Source of the DNA: Candidatus Freyarchaeota archaeon | GTDB lineage: Archaea; Asgardarchaeota; Jordiarchaeia; Jordiarchaeales; Jordiarchaeaceae | Direction of reading: 5' to 3' | Assembly: GCA_030587365.1 (NCBI GenBank) | Contig: JAUQZE010000016.1 | Coordinates: 1-32,859 of the forward strand | Length of the DNA: 32,859 bases | In this document: positions 6,862 to 14,712 of the stretch, piece after piece | Layout: each line of letters opens with the position of its first letter | Numbering within the stretch: position 1 is the first letter of the stretch | Made by a program: the position numbers and the translations under genes | The notes under the pieces: generated by a model | Seen by the model: only the letters and a program-made list of their open reading frames with translations | What the model was told of the DNA's origin: nothing | Databases searched by the model: none

Positions 6862-7164
6862 TTATAATATTTTAACTTTTGATATGTTCTCCAAGACTAA
6901 CTGGTCTCCGTACGCGCCGGTGCTTATTGCTCCGCTTTCATCAATTTCCGGGTCGGGAATAAGTTTTTTCTCTAGGAGTGTGCCGGTTACGGAAACTTTT
7001 TTCCCCATAATTTCAGAAGCTCTGTATTCCAATTCTGGGACGTATATGATATCATTTTTTACCTTTAGACACGGCCCCGCTTTGCAGTTAACAACCAAAC
7101 CTAACAAAGTAATTTCCTTGCCCATCATTTCCTTTGAAACAGAGTCGAAGACTTTTCCTTTCAT
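6862..7164 (-). CDS. Small OB-fold-like protein of unknown function
   Basis: This 100-residue protein has the pattern GKEITLLGLVVNCKAGPCLKV, then IIYVPELEYRASEIMGKKVSVTGTL, and ends in QLVLENISKVKIL. Repeated beta-strands with the GKxVxVxGxL element are typical of small OB-fold proteins found in bacteria and archaea without assigned function. Two cysteines (NCKAGPC) lie in the early loop. There is no signal peptide or membrane segment. It is a single gene with an A/T-rich upstream region. The fold call is by pattern only. Confidence 0.6.
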   Translation of the reverse strand: MKGKVFDSVSKEMMGKEITLLGLVVNCKAGPCLKVKNDIIYVPELEYRASEIMGKKVSVTGTLLEKKLIPDPEIDESGAISTGAYGDQLVLENISKVKIL

Positions 7165-7287
7165 TTTCTTTCACCATCTGCTCTTTGAATCGACGACATA
7201 CTTTTTCCTAAAGAGAACTTGTTTAAAAATAATTTTAAATGTAGAGGTTTCAGAATTTATTAGACTTGACAAAGACCTCACTGTTTA

Positions 7288-7348
7288 GTTTCCAAATGGA
7301 AACTTTTGAACTTGCAAAAGAAGTTCCTAAAGCAACGAGGATTGAAAG
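7288..7348 (+). repeat. Hairpin plus solitary degenerate CRISPR repeat
   Basis: GTTTCC AAAT GGAAAC (about 7288-7303) is a 6-bp hairpin. At 7311-7348 follows a 38-base copy of the array repeat with intact ends (CTTGCAAAAGAAGTTCCT and CAACGAGGATTGAAAG). The middle is altered: CAGTAA has become AAAGCAA. No second repeat lies within 40 bases on either side, so it is a single unit. Confidence 0.8.
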
Positions 7349-7493
7349 TTTTTTTGTAATGTTTCTCTCCTATGCAGGTGAACTGGCTGTAACCATATCT
7401 TTTTAAACTTTTAATTTGAAATATTTTTAAGTTATTGCTTCATTTTTGCTCTATGGATTGTTTTTAATTAATTTGTGTTTATGGTGGTGTCTT

Positions 7494-7982
7494 ATGGTTG
7501 GGAAAGATTTGGATAAGAAATTTGATGAGTCCAGTTTGCCTATAAAGCCGGAGAATATTTCCACGTTTTTCGACTACGACCTTGATCCTACCGGTATTGC
7601 TGTTATTCTGGCTTTTTGGAATAATCCCAAGGATCCGGTGGTTCTAAAGGAAGAGCTTCAGTCTATTCAAACGGTGAATCTGAGATACGAGGAGGAGAAA
7701 AAAATTTTTAGAGTTTCGCTTCTTCCAAGTGGGAAGGATTACCATTATTATTTTGATCTTTCTTTTGAGGACGATAAAGGAAAAGTGGATGTCGAACGTC
7801 TCACAGCTATTTGTGAGTGGCTGATTCGGCTTGTGAGATTGACGAATCTGAGAGTCTACCATATCATTAAGACATCGGAAGACGAGGTGATTTACACAAA
7901 GAACATATTCGATTTTAAAAAAGTGGATTATCTGAAGGATATTCAGAAAAAGCTAAACGAATTACTGGTGGATGCACGCTAG
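7494..7982 (+). CDS. Conserved-looking protein of unknown function
   Basis: The frame is open from 7446, but I prefer the ATG at 7494 (MVGKDLDKKF). The upstream residues are a hydrophobic run read from promoter-like sequence, and no Shine-Dalgarno precedes 7446. The protein has 162 residues and is acidic, with alternating beta and helix segments (KKIFRVSLLP, YHYYFDLSF, VDVERLTAICEWLIRLVRL, VYHIIK). It lacks cysteines in metal pairs, membrane helices or a known motif. I cannot assign a function. It sits between a solitary CRISPR-like repeat and the DUF211 gene. Confidence 0.65.
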   Translation: MVGKDLDKKFDESSLPIKPENISTFFDYDLDPTGIAVILAFWNNPKDPVVLKEELQSIQTVNLRYEEEKKIFRVSLLPSGKDYHYYFDLSFEDDKGKVDVERLTAICEWLIRLVRLTNLRVYHIIKTSEDEVIYTKNIFDFKKVDYLKDIQKKLNELLVDAR

Positions 7983-8198
7983 CTTCACGAGTGTCAAGGG
8001 AAAAGAATCACCACTACTTATCCGCCATACGTTAACTGTTGCTGCTGGTTAATTGTAAGAGAATTGAATATGTTTTAACAGGCGGGTAATGTGCTTTAGG
8101 TTTGCCTAGTGTAACTTTGCAGTTCCACTCTCTTTTTTGTTGCTGGTTTCTGGTTTATTTATTTTAGTGGGGATAGGGTAGTATTTTTTGGGGAAAGA

Positions 8199-8210
8199 AA
8201 TTTAAAGCCT
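8199..8210 (+). promoter_or_regulatory. TATA-like box of the DUF211 gene
   Basis: AATTTAAAGCC lies 27-38 bases upstream of the ATG at 8237, which fits a leaderless or nearly leaderless archaeal transcript. Confidence 0.4.
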
Positions 8211-8236
8211 TTTTTCCATCTATTATTGGGATTTGT

Positions 8237-8524
8237 ATGGCGGTTCATATTCGGAGAGTTCTTATAGAAGCTCTTAAACCTCGCGAGACACCGCTTGTCG
8301 AATTGTCTCAAGCAATTTGTTCCATAAGCGGCGTTGAAGAATGTGATATAGTGGTCACAGATGTCGACGCGATGACCGAAACAATAAAACTAACTATAAA
8401 AGGCCCTAACATTGAGTATGATGGAATATCGAAGGTTATGCACGAAAATGGCATATCAATAAAAGGCGTGGATGAAATTAGTGTGGCGAAAACGAAGCCA
8501 ATACCGCAAAAACCAGTTTCTTAA
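8237..8524 (+). CDS. DUF211 family protein
   Basis: The 95-residue sequence matches the DUF211 (PF02680) pattern as I know it: IRRVLIEALKPRETPLVELSQAI, then GVEECDIVVTDVDAMTETIKLTIKG, then IEYDGISKVMHENGISIKGVDEISV. DUF211 proteins are archaeal, adopt a ferredoxin-like fold and form oligomers, and their function is not settled. The length is typical for the family. The neighbouring convergent gene encodes a VIT1/CCC1-like membrane protein, and a metal-related link between the two is only an inference. Confidence 0.85.
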   Translation: MAVHIRRVLIEALKPRETPLVELSQAICSISGVEECDIVVTDVDAMTETIKLTIKGPNIEYDGISKVMHENGISIKGVDEISVAKTKPIPQKPVS

Positions 8525-8555
8525 TAGAGTTGCATTATCTGTTGTTGGAACCTAC

Positions 8556-9134
8556 CTAAATTAGGGCGTTCAGAAGGAATCCAATGGTGAAAGCGATTAA
8601 TCCGAAAATCACCATTCTCACCCCTTTTATCCAAGGGTTCCTTTTTCCAAGTTTTCCCAGATAGATCCCCGCACAGAACAGTGTGCTTAAGACTAATGTG
8701 GCAGAAAGCCAGGATGCTATATGAACCTCTAGAATATTCAGAGCAGTAAGGATGAAGGGTGTTATCGCCACTGCACATGAAACAAGAGGGGTTGAGAAAT
8801 TAATAAGCGATATCAGTATTACGATGGATCTAGCCGTTTTTTCAATCTTTGTGCCCTTCAAATCCCTGAACAATGCGCTCTCTAGTTTAGTAATCTTTCT
8901 TTCTCGCTCAAGACTCTCAGCTTCGTACACGCTTACTCCTGTTGAAATACCAAGGGCAAGACTGCTCGTTACCATAGTGACTAGGACGACTCCAAGACTT
9001 GCCTCAGCGGCAAAAGCTACCCCGACGACTATACCAAGCAACATAAAGGTTGAATCAAACAATGTGTTAATGAATAATCTACGAATGATAGGACCGACAT
9101 CTTCTCTCCTTAGCTTTTCTTTCAGATTACGCAT
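8556..9134 (-). CDS. VIT1/CCC1-like membrane protein
   Basis: I choose the ATG at 9134 because AGGTGA lies five bases upstream; a GTG at 9143 adds three residues. The protein has about 192 residues with roughly five membrane helices. It opens with FINTLFDSTFMLLGIVVGVAF and a Ser/Gly-rich second helix (SSLALGISTGVSVYEAESLERE), followed by a charged cytoplasmic segment. The layout of early helices followed by a Glu-rich linker is that of the VIT/CCC1 family, whose characterised members move iron or manganese. Archaeal members of this type are functionally untested. It faces the DUF211 gene tail to tail with a 31-base gap. Confidence 0.7.
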   Translation of the reverse strand: MRNLKEKLRREDVGPIIRRLFINTLFDSTFMLLGIVVGVAFAAEASLGVVLVTMVTSSLALGISTGVSVYEAESLERERKITKLESALFRDLKGTKIEKTARSIVILISLINFSTPLVSCAVAITPFILTALNILEVHIASWLSATLVLSTLFCAGIYLGKLGKRNPWIKGVRMVIFGLIAFTIGFLLNALI

Positions 9135-9321
9135 TCTCTTCACCTATTGAGGATAAAAAATTGAACCGCTTCTACATGCTTTTACTACAAATCGAACTCG
9201 TTTATTAACTTTCACGTCAGCATAGAGTTGGCTAGAGATTAGTTGAAAACTCGACATTTTAACCTGCACAAGACTACTTATAATCATATGTACATCTCAA
9301 TTTCGAAACAGAACTGGATCT

Positions 9322-9356
9322 CTTGCAAAGGCTTCCACAGCAGCGAGGATTAAGGG
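9322..9356 (+). repeat. Strongly degenerate solitary CRISPR repeat
   Basis: CTTGCAAAGGCTTCC followed by CAGCGAGGATTAAGGG keeps both ends of the array repeat, while the middle and the 3' handle are altered (ATTAAGGG instead of ATTGAAAG). No partner repeat is nearby. The rest of 9135-9446 is A/T-rich and shows no gene. Confidence 0.6.
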
Positions 9357-9446
9357 CTACGTGCGGTGATGCGACAGATACTATGGTTCATCTTAATCAG
9401 TTTATTTGTCATTTCACAAAAAAGGTGAATTGGAATAAAAAAAAAG

Positions 9447-10373
9447 TTAGAGATGGGTGTCTAGCCAAGCGATGACATCTTGGATAACTTCTTGTCGGTT
9501 GGTTTCGTTGAACAATTCGTGGCGACCGCCGGGATACACTTTGAACTTAACATCTTTTATGCCCAGTTTTTGGTAGTTTTTATACAGTACTTCAGCTCCT
9601 TTCCCCATTCCAGATGCGGGGTCCATGCTACCGACAAAGATGTAGATGGGTAGATTCTTGGGAATTTTTTGTAAGTTTTTCGGGTCCCAGACTGTGAACA
9701 TGCCCTTTACTAGTTCTATTACGAAACCATATGATAAGGGGAAACCGCATAAGGGATCGTTTACGTATTTTTGGACTTCGGCTTCGTCTCGAGTGAGCCA
9801 TTCGAATCCGGTTTTCGCGGGCTTGAATGGTTCGTTGGATGCTTTGATGAATTCGGCGAATTCTTCTGCGGGGGCGTCGAGTCCTTTTTCCTCAATTTTG
9901 CGTTGAATGCTTCCCATGTCAACTCCAGCGGGTAGCTTTAGTGGTTCTCCGGTGGTTCCGGTTAGGAGTGCTCCTTTGAGCTCGTTGCCCCAATTTTCAA
10001 TGTAAAGCTGAGCCATAAAAGAACCCATCGAGTGTCCTAGGAGAAAAACGGGGAGACCTGGGTTTTCTTTTTTGATGATGTCCGTTAGTTCTTTTAGGTT
10101 TCGTACCATTCGTTCTCCGTCGCCAGGTTTCAGTTTTCCTAGATTGCTTGTTTTTTGGGCTGTTTTTCCGTGTCCGCGGTGGTCGTCGGCGTATACTGTG
10201 TATCCTGCTTTTGTGAGGGCTTCTGCAACGTGGGCATATCTTGCAGCGTGTTCTGCGGCGCCGTGGGAGATTTGGACTACGGCTTTGGTTTTTACTTTGC
10301 GGTCGGGCAGCCATTTGTAGACGAAAATTTTGACACCGTCCTGGTCTTTAAAAGTAAACGTTTTGGCTTGCAT
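9447..10373 (-). CDS. Alpha/beta hydrolase, monoacylglycerol-lipase-like
   Basis: This 308-residue serine hydrolase has the order expected of the lysophospholipase/monoacylglycerol lipase group: VQISHGAAEHAARY near 33-46, DDHRGHGKT (63-71), nucleophile Ser115 in GHSMGS, Asp251 in GSMDPASG, and His285 in GGRHELFNE. All three catalytic residues are present and the length is normal. No signal peptide is visible, so it is probably cytosolic. The likely substrates are acylglycerols or other carboxylic esters. It is a single-gene unit, transcribed away from the MaoC pair. Close similarity to bacterial enzymes hints at transfer, but this is untested. Confidence 0.85.
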   Translation of the reverse strand: MQAKTFTFKDQDGVKIFVYKWLPDRKVKTKAVVQISHGAAEHAARYAHVAEALTKAGYTVYADDHRGHGKTAQKTSNLGKLKPGDGERMVRNLKELTDIIKKENPGLPVFLLGHSMGSFMAQLYIENWGNELKGALLTGTTGEPLKLPAGVDMGSIQRKIEEKGLDAPAEEFAEFIKASNEPFKPAKTGFEWLTRDEAEVQKYVNDPLCGFPLSYGFVIELVKGMFTVWDPKNLQKIPKNLPIYIFVGSMDPASGMGKGAEVLYKNYQKLGIKDVKFKVYPGGRHELFNETNRQEVIQDVIAWLDTHL

Positions 10374-10529
10374 AAGATATGAAACGTGAAGTTATTTTTC
10401 AATTTTCCTATATTTTGATTTTTTTCTGTGAAGCTCAAATATTACAGTCTTATTATGTTCATTTAAATCGATTACGAGCTGGAAGCATCCATTATGGTAT
10501 AAGAGAGGAAAGAAATACTAAGAAGGATA

Positions 10530-10691
10530 TTGGATTCATTGGGGAGTTCAATAAGAGTTAAGGATCTGCTTGTGGAGTTGACTTCAGGAAGGGTTCTGAT
10601 AACTCCTAGCGGAGGTATTAAATATTTATGTGAACCTGATTTATATGATATAGGTGAAAAATGGTGGCTGAAGGAGAAATTGAAGAGCTGA
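10530..10691 (+). CDS. Possible 53-residue ORF overlapping the first MaoC gene
   Basis: A frame with no ATG is open from 10503 to the stop at 10689-10691. TTG at 10530 or 10539 would start it. It reads IRVKDLLVELTSGRVLITPSGG and then LYDIGEKWWLKEKLKS, which looks like ordinary protein rather than noise. It overlaps the MaoC-fold start by 31 bases, which is more than usual for coupled genes. It could be a small real protein or a fragment. Other ORFs in 10374-10660 look accidental. Confidence 0.3.
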   Translation: MDSLGSSIRVKDLLVELTSGRVLITPSGGIKYLCEPDLYDIGEKWWLKEKLKS

Positions 10692-11155
10692 AAACCCTCC
10701 AAGACATTATTGATGAAATCCTTGGAGGAATAGAACCAATAAGAGTTAAACCCAATGCTTCCACTATTAAGCAGTACTGCGAGACGGTAGGTGAGTGTAA
10801 CCCGGTTTATTTTGATGATGATAAAGCGAAAATGGCGGGTTATCCGGAAGCGATTGTTCCCCAATCCTATCTTATGACCTTATTTATCCCGATTGTGAAC
10901 GAGGTTTTTATAAAAGGGGCTGATAAGTTTTTCACCGGCTTGATTAGAGGCGTTATACACTCGGGGTCCGAGGTGGTTTACAATAAGCCTCTGCTGGTGG
11001 GGGAAACCTATGTTATGCGTTTGGAGAATGTGAGTCTTGATAAAAAGAGTGGAAGTACGGGAGACCATTACGTGTGGACTTTTAGAGCTGTTGTTTCCAG
11101 CGAGGATGGAGAAGAACTAGCTTACGATAAGCATACATTCTTTCTGAGAATATGA
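10661..11155 (+). CDS. MaoC-fold dehydratase, N-terminal-type subunit
   Basis: This 164-residue protein matches the FAS1-like dehydratase (MaoC N-terminal, PF13452) pattern: IRVKPNASTIKQYCETVGECNPVYFDDDKAKMAGY, then IVPQSYLM, and a second half with GSEVVYNKPLLVGETYVM and GDHYVWTFRAVV. Such half-hotdog proteins pair with a MaoC-type partner to form a hydratase for 2-enoyl-CoA or 3-hydroxyacyl-CoA. A Shine-Dalgarno (TAGGTGA) precedes the ATG. The partner gene starts 20 bases downstream, consistent with a two-gene operon. Confidence 0.8.
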   Translation: MVAEGEIEELKTLQDIIDEILGGIEPIRVKPNASTIKQYCETVGECNPVYFDDDKAKMAGYPEAIVPQSYLMTLFIPIVNEVFIKGADKFFTGLIRGVIHSGSEVVYNKPLLVGETYVMRLENVSLDKKSGSTGDHYVWTFRAVVSSEDGEELAYDKHTFFLRI

Positions 11156-11175
11156 AAACCTAGGAGCAAACAGGT

Positions 11176-11607
11176 TTGTTGAAAAGTGAAGAAAAGGTGA
11201 GATTTGAGAATATTCACAAGGGAGATGAAGTCCCTCCGCTCAGAGTAAGGATGGACAAGAAAACCTATTTGAACTACTCCAAACTAATTAATGAGATAAA
11301 TCCCCTACACTTCGACGAGAACTATGCTAAAAGTCTGGGATTCCGAACCATAGTGGTTGCAGGGGTTTACACCTACTCCTTCCTTCCAAAGATGTTTACC
11401 GACTGGCTGAAGGACCCATGCTGTGTCAAGAGCCTGGAAATCAGGTACAAATCTCCAATATACGTAGAAGACGAAATAGTGAACAGAGGAGTGGTGAAAC
11501 AAAAGTATCGTAAAAAGGGAGAAAAAACAGTTGAATGCGAAGTATGGGTAGAAAACCAAGAAGGAAAGAAGGTAACCGAGGGAAAAGCAGAAGTGATTTT
11601 ACAATAA
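11176..11607 (+). CDS. MaoC-like hydratase, catalytic-type subunit
   Basis: This 143-residue hotdog protein carries the hydratase segment INEINPLHFDENYAKSLGF followed by RTIVVAGVYTYSFL. In R-specific enoyl-CoA hydratases the motif is usually DxNPxHxD, and here the first Asp is replaced by Glu. The later glycine-histidine pair also differs (VAGVYT). Activity is therefore plausible but not certain. The start is TTG at 11176 (or 11179) behind TAGGAG. It probably forms a heterodimer with the upstream MaoC-fold protein and acts in acyl-CoA hydration, the kind of step that could link to the PaaK-like ligase and NDP-forming synthetase elsewhere in the window. Confidence 0.8.
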   Translation: MLKSEEKVRFENIHKGDEVPPLRVRMDKKTYLNYSKLINEINPLHFDENYAKSLGFRTIVVAGVYTYSFLPKMFTDWLKDPCCVKSLEIRYKSPIYVEDEIVNRGVVKQKYRKKGEKTVECEVWVENQEGKKVTEGKAEVILQ

Positions 11608-11683
11608 CCAGACTTTTCACATGTCGTGGAAGCGAAGGGGATAGGAATCTTTAGCGGGAAGATTCCGCTTTTTAATAATGGGC

Positions 11684-12139
11684 CTACTTTGATTGGAGGG
11701 ATCTTTTCAAAATTTTCATTCTATCATATTTTTTTAAATCATCTATCAGTCTTTGAAGTTTGTCAAAATTAATATTTATTATTTCGTGTAGCTTTGTAGC
11801 ATCGTTTGGTAAATCATAATTTCTTATTTGTACATTGGCTCGTTTTGAGGCCTCTAACAACCATTCTTCTAGCCTTGGACATAGAACAACCAAATGATTG
11901 CCTCTTTTATCGTTCAGTATCTTCAGACCGTGTTCCGATAAGATTTCTGCGTTAATTTTTTTCACATACGATGGTTGTGAACTTGCAGGATCTTCATCTA
12001 CCAGTCCTATGCAATTTTCTCGCTTCTCTAATCTTTTGCAAACCTCCGGTTTGTTGCCTGCGTGGATAATTTCCTTCTTTGAAATTTTTAATAACGATTT
12101 TACCAAAATAAAGTCTGGTTTGCATTCGACATAGATCAT
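11684..12139 (-). CDS. TOPRIM-like small protein paired with AAA ATPase
   Basis: This 151-residue protein is translated with the upstream ATPase through a TGATG overlap. Near the N-terminus it has YVECKPDFILVKSLL, and after a strand and helix it has CIGLVDEDPAS. A glutamate at the end of the first strand followed by a DxD-type acidic pair is the arrangement of TOPRIM nuclease domains, as in OLD-family nucleases and the AriB subunit of PARIS. The C-terminal half is charged and helical (LQRLIDDLKKYDRMKILKRSL). It is smaller than a typical OLD TOPRIM region and I cannot name the family. The coupled ATPase strongly suggests joint action, probably in phage defence. Confidence 0.6.
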   Translation of the reverse strand: MIYVECKPDFILVKSLLKISKKEIIHAGNKPEVCKRLEKRENCIGLVDEDPASSQPSYVKKINAEILSEHGLKILNDKRGNHLVVLCPRLEEWLLEASKRANVQIRNYDLPNDATKLHEIININFDKLQRLIDDLKKYDRMKILKRSLQSK

Positions 12140-13119
12140 CAGTCCCCCTCCAAGAATCTTTCAATATTGAAGAAGACATCTATTCCCAGGTCCATTGTTT
12201 CTTCAATATCTTCTTCGCTCAAAAGTTTGACTCGTGTTTGATAGTCTTTAAAGTATGTTATAAATATCCCAATATCTGCTTTAGGAGACTTCTCTATCAC
12301 TGAAATTAGAAAATAGGGGTTGTGGGTTGAAATAAAATATTGATTATTATTTTTATCTAAAGCGATTTTCTCGGCAAGAAACTTAGTGTAATAGGGAAAA
12401 GCATGTGCTTCTGGCTCTTCAAAGACTAATACGGAACTGTTGTTGGAGTTAACTGCTAAAAGGTAAAAAATGATTCTTTGAAGTGTATCTGAAACTAAGG
12501 AGTATGGATAAGAGATGAAGACATCTTCCTGTTGCTTTAATACTTCTATCTTGTCCTCCTGAGGTTTGAAAACCAATTTAAAACCAAATGGCTCGAAAAT
12601 CTGGCTAACAGTGGATTTCAACTCTTTGTGGGCCATAAGAACCGATAAAAGATTATCCCCCGAAGGTGGTAAAAGAAACTCAGACTCTTTTATTCCAAAT
12701 TTTTTTCTAATACTAAATCTATAAAACTTAAAGGGAGAAACAAATTTGAAGTGAGGTACTGCGCCGGCACCAAAATAATCATAATCAACTTTACCTATGT
12801 CTTTATTTCCATCGCGGAATACTCCTTGGAATCTACTATCCTTAAATTCCATCTCAAATTTTTTGTCGTCACATTTTATTTCGATTTTTTCATCTAAATT
12901 TTCATCGTAAAACAAGTTGCTCATTCTCTCTAATCTTACAAAATCCATAATACCACTAAGCGCATAATGCGCATAGGCTCCGAAGGAGAATATGCCTAAA
13001 CTCTCTAAAATATTGGATTTTCCAGTATTAGGCTCTCCTATAAAGATATTTATCCTCTTGCAATTCAATTCCAGATATTTTATTGATTTAAAATTCCTAA
13101 TCTCCAAACTTTTTATCAT
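12139..13119 (-). CDS. AAA ATPase of the OLD/SMC-like (AAA_21) type
   Basis: This protein of about 326 residues starts MIKSLEIRNFKSIKYLEL, the usual opening of RecF/OLD/SMC-type ATPases. I prefer this ATG (13119) over a GTG at 13128. Walker A is GEPNTGKSN (28-36), a signature-like region is SYPYSLVSDTLQRI, Walker B is VLVFEEPEAH, and the switch histidine is STHNPYFL. All elements for ATP hydrolysis are present. No nuclease domain is fused. That function is probably supplied by the TOPRIM-like protein encoded immediately downstream with a TGATG junction. Two-gene systems of this form (for example PARIS, and split OLD systems) sense phage factors and trigger nuclease action. Assignment to a named system is not possible by eye. 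Confidence 0.8.
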   Translation of the reverse strand: MIKSLEIRNFKSIKYLELNCKRINIFIGEPNTGKSNILESLGIFSFGAYAHYALSGIMDFVRLERMSNLFYDENLDEKIEIKCDDKKFEMEFKDSRFQGVFRDGNKDIGKVDYDYFGAGAVPHFKFVSPFKFYRFSIRKKFGIKESEFLLPPSGDNLLSVLMAHKELKSTVSQIFEPFGFKLVFKPQEDKIEVLKQQEDVFISYPYSLVSDTLQRIIFYLLAVNSNNSSVLVFEEPEAHAFPYYTKFLAEKIALDKNNNQYFISTHNPYFLISVIEKSPKADIGIFITYFKDYQTRVKLLSEEDIEETMDLGIDVFFNIERFLEGD

Positions 13120-13377
13120 TTTAACCACTTGTAATTTTTTATTTAATTTTGTTTATTTATCTTTCCTTTAAGGAGCAACATAAGCAGCGGACACAATTTA
13201 CACTTAATTTGGATGATAAGGTTAGGATTGATGAAGAAAAATCTTTTTGTCAAATATTTTGATAAGCTTAGAGGATTCAATGCAATTTTCAACCCTTTTT
13301 ATAATATTGGAATGTTTAATATTTTTAATCAAAAGTATTTGGAAGGTTAGTATATTAGATTATATTATGTTAGGTTT
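13120..13377. other. A/T-rich intergenic region, no gene seen
   Basis: The right end of the ATPase gene is followed by A/T-rich sequence with promoter-like stretches for the minus-strand ATPase (TTTATTTATC and neighbours). I see no ORF with a plausible start. Confidence 0.5.
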
Positions 13378-13620
13378 TTAGGATTTCATGAGTTTGGCAA
13401 TAATTTCGGGTAAGCTTTCTGGAGTTGAGGCGATGATGTCTATTCCTATTTTGGTCAGTTTCTTAGCGTATTTTTTATTGTAGTATGGTTGTGCGTCTGA
13501 GCCTAGAGCAGCGATGCCGAGGATTTTGGTTCCTCCTTCTAGGATGTGTCTTAACGCTTTTGTCAGGTCGTTTTCTGGTTTTCCCTCGTAAAAGTCGCTT
13601 ATGATGACATGACTGTCTTT
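13378..13620 (-). pseudogene. C-terminal fragment of a VWA-domain protein
   Basis: A minus-strand frame of 80 residues runs from just after a stop at 13621-13623 to TAA at 13380-13378. It reads VIISDFYEGKPENDLTKAL, then GTKILGIAALGSDAQPYYNKK, and ends TPESLPEIIAKLMKS. This is the C-terminal part of a von Willebrand A domain of the type encoded beside MoxR-like ATPases, where ISDFYEG and GSDAQPYY are recognisable. No start codon and no N-terminal MIDAS motif are present, and an in-frame stop precedes the fragment. It is therefore a gene relic. No MoxR partner is in the window. Confidence 0.75.
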
Positions 13621-13624
13621 TTAG

Positions 13625-13743
13625 GGTTTTTTTAAGATTAATGTTGAGCAATCAAAGTGGGCAATGATTCAAGTTTTAGAAATAATTCTTACGAGGACTT
13701 CTCCTAAAGATGCAGAAACTTTAGTGGAAGCAATACTTCTCTG
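13625..13743 (+). other. Possible C-terminal protein fragment
   Basis: The plus strand reads FFKINVEQSKWAMIQVLEII and then SPKDAETLVEAILL before a TGA at 13741-13743, preceded by an in-frame TAG at 13622. It looks protein-like but is only about 39 codons and lies in a decayed region. An ATG inside it would give a 26-residue peptide. No function can be suggested. Confidence 0.25.
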
Positions 13744-13827
13744 AAGGGTATTGCTTATGTTAAAAATATTTTTATTATTGAATAGCATATACCAATTGAT
13801 TATTAATAAAAATGAGGATTATATTCT

Positions 13828-14712
13828 ATGCCAAGAGCGAATGTAAATCGAATAGAAATTGAATATGAAACAATTGGGGATCCAAATTCGAAACCCTTAT
13901 TGTTAATAGCGGGATTGGGTAGCCAGTTAATTGCTTGGTCGGATGAGTTTTGCGAAAGTCTTGTAAATCATGGCTTTTTTGTTATAAGATTTGATAACAG
14001 AGATATAGGCTTGTCAACAAAATTTAAAAATGCAGGGATACCAAACTTTGCGGAGATTAATGCTGCCTATGCTCGGGGAGAAATACCTGAAGTTCCATAT
14101 ACTTTAGAGGACATGGCGGATGATGCTATTGGTGTCTTGGACGCTCTAAATATAGATAGAGCAAACATCTGCGGCGCTTCCATGGGTGGTATGATTGCAC
14201 AAATTTTAGCGTATAGACATCCCTCTCGAGTGCTATCTCTCACGATAATTATGAGCACGACTGGAAATCCTACTCTACCACAAGCGAAGCCAGAAATCAT
14301 GGCTCAATTCTTTGCACCCGTTCCTTCAGAGCGCGAGGCATACATTGAAGAAATGATCAAGCGAGACCGTCTTGTTCATGGTACATTTGATTTTGATGAG
14401 GATCAAGACAGAGAGTATAGAGCAAAAGAGTATGGTCGAAATTATTATCCTGAAGGAATAGCGCGTCAATTAGTAGCAATGGCTGTACCCGGTAATATTC
14501 AGCCTAAAATCTCTACAATACAAGCGCCTACTCTTGTTATTCATGGAAGGGAAGATCCTTTTAACCCTATTGAGGCAGGTAAAGAAATTGCATCAACGAT
14601 ACCTGGAGCAGAATTATTGATTTTGGATAGAATGGGACATAGTTTTCCTCGTGAAGTCCTACCACAAATAGTAGACGCTATAGTTGCCATCAGCAATAAG
14701 TACCAAAATTAA
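13828..14712 (+). CDS. Alpha/beta hydrolase, RdmC-like
   Basis: This 294-residue protein has a complete alpha/beta-hydrolase layout: LLLIAGLGSQLIAWSDEF (oxyanion region), FDNRDIGLST, nucleophile Ser118 in GASMGGMIAQ, a catalytic Asp in HGREDPFNP and a catalytic His in DRMGHSFP. The DNRDxGxS motif and overall length match the group that includes the aclacinomycin methylesterase RdmC, common in bacteria. The true substrate is unknown and is probably an ester or amide. The flanks are gene relics, so horizontal acquisition is plausible. No signal peptide. Confidence 0.85.
   Translation: MPRANVNRIEIEYETIGDPNSKPLLLIAGLGSQLIAWSDEFCESLVNHGFFVIRFDNRDIGLSTKFKNAGIPNFAEINAAYARGEIPEVPYTLEDMADDAIGVLDALNIDRANICGASMGGMIAQILAYRHPSRVLSLTIIMSTTGNPTLPQAKPEIMAQFFAPVPSEREAYIEEMIKRDRLVHGTFDFDEDQDREYRAKEYGRNYYPEGIARQLVAMAVPGNIQPKISTIQAPTLVIHGREDPFNPIEAGKEIASTIPGAELLILDRMGHSFPREVLPQIVDAIVAISNKYQN

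Noticed and set aside
6674..7288. 204-codon plus-strand ORF
   Set aside because: It is largely antisense to the compact OB-fold-like gene at 6862-7164, whose sequence looks far more like a real protein.
8752..9150. 132-codon plus-strand ORF
   Set aside because: It is a shadow of the VIT1/CCC1-like gene on the other strand.
10379..10561. 60-codon plus-strand ORF
   Set aside because: It has no motif and is read through promoter-like A/T-rich sequence; a different frame here looks more protein-like.
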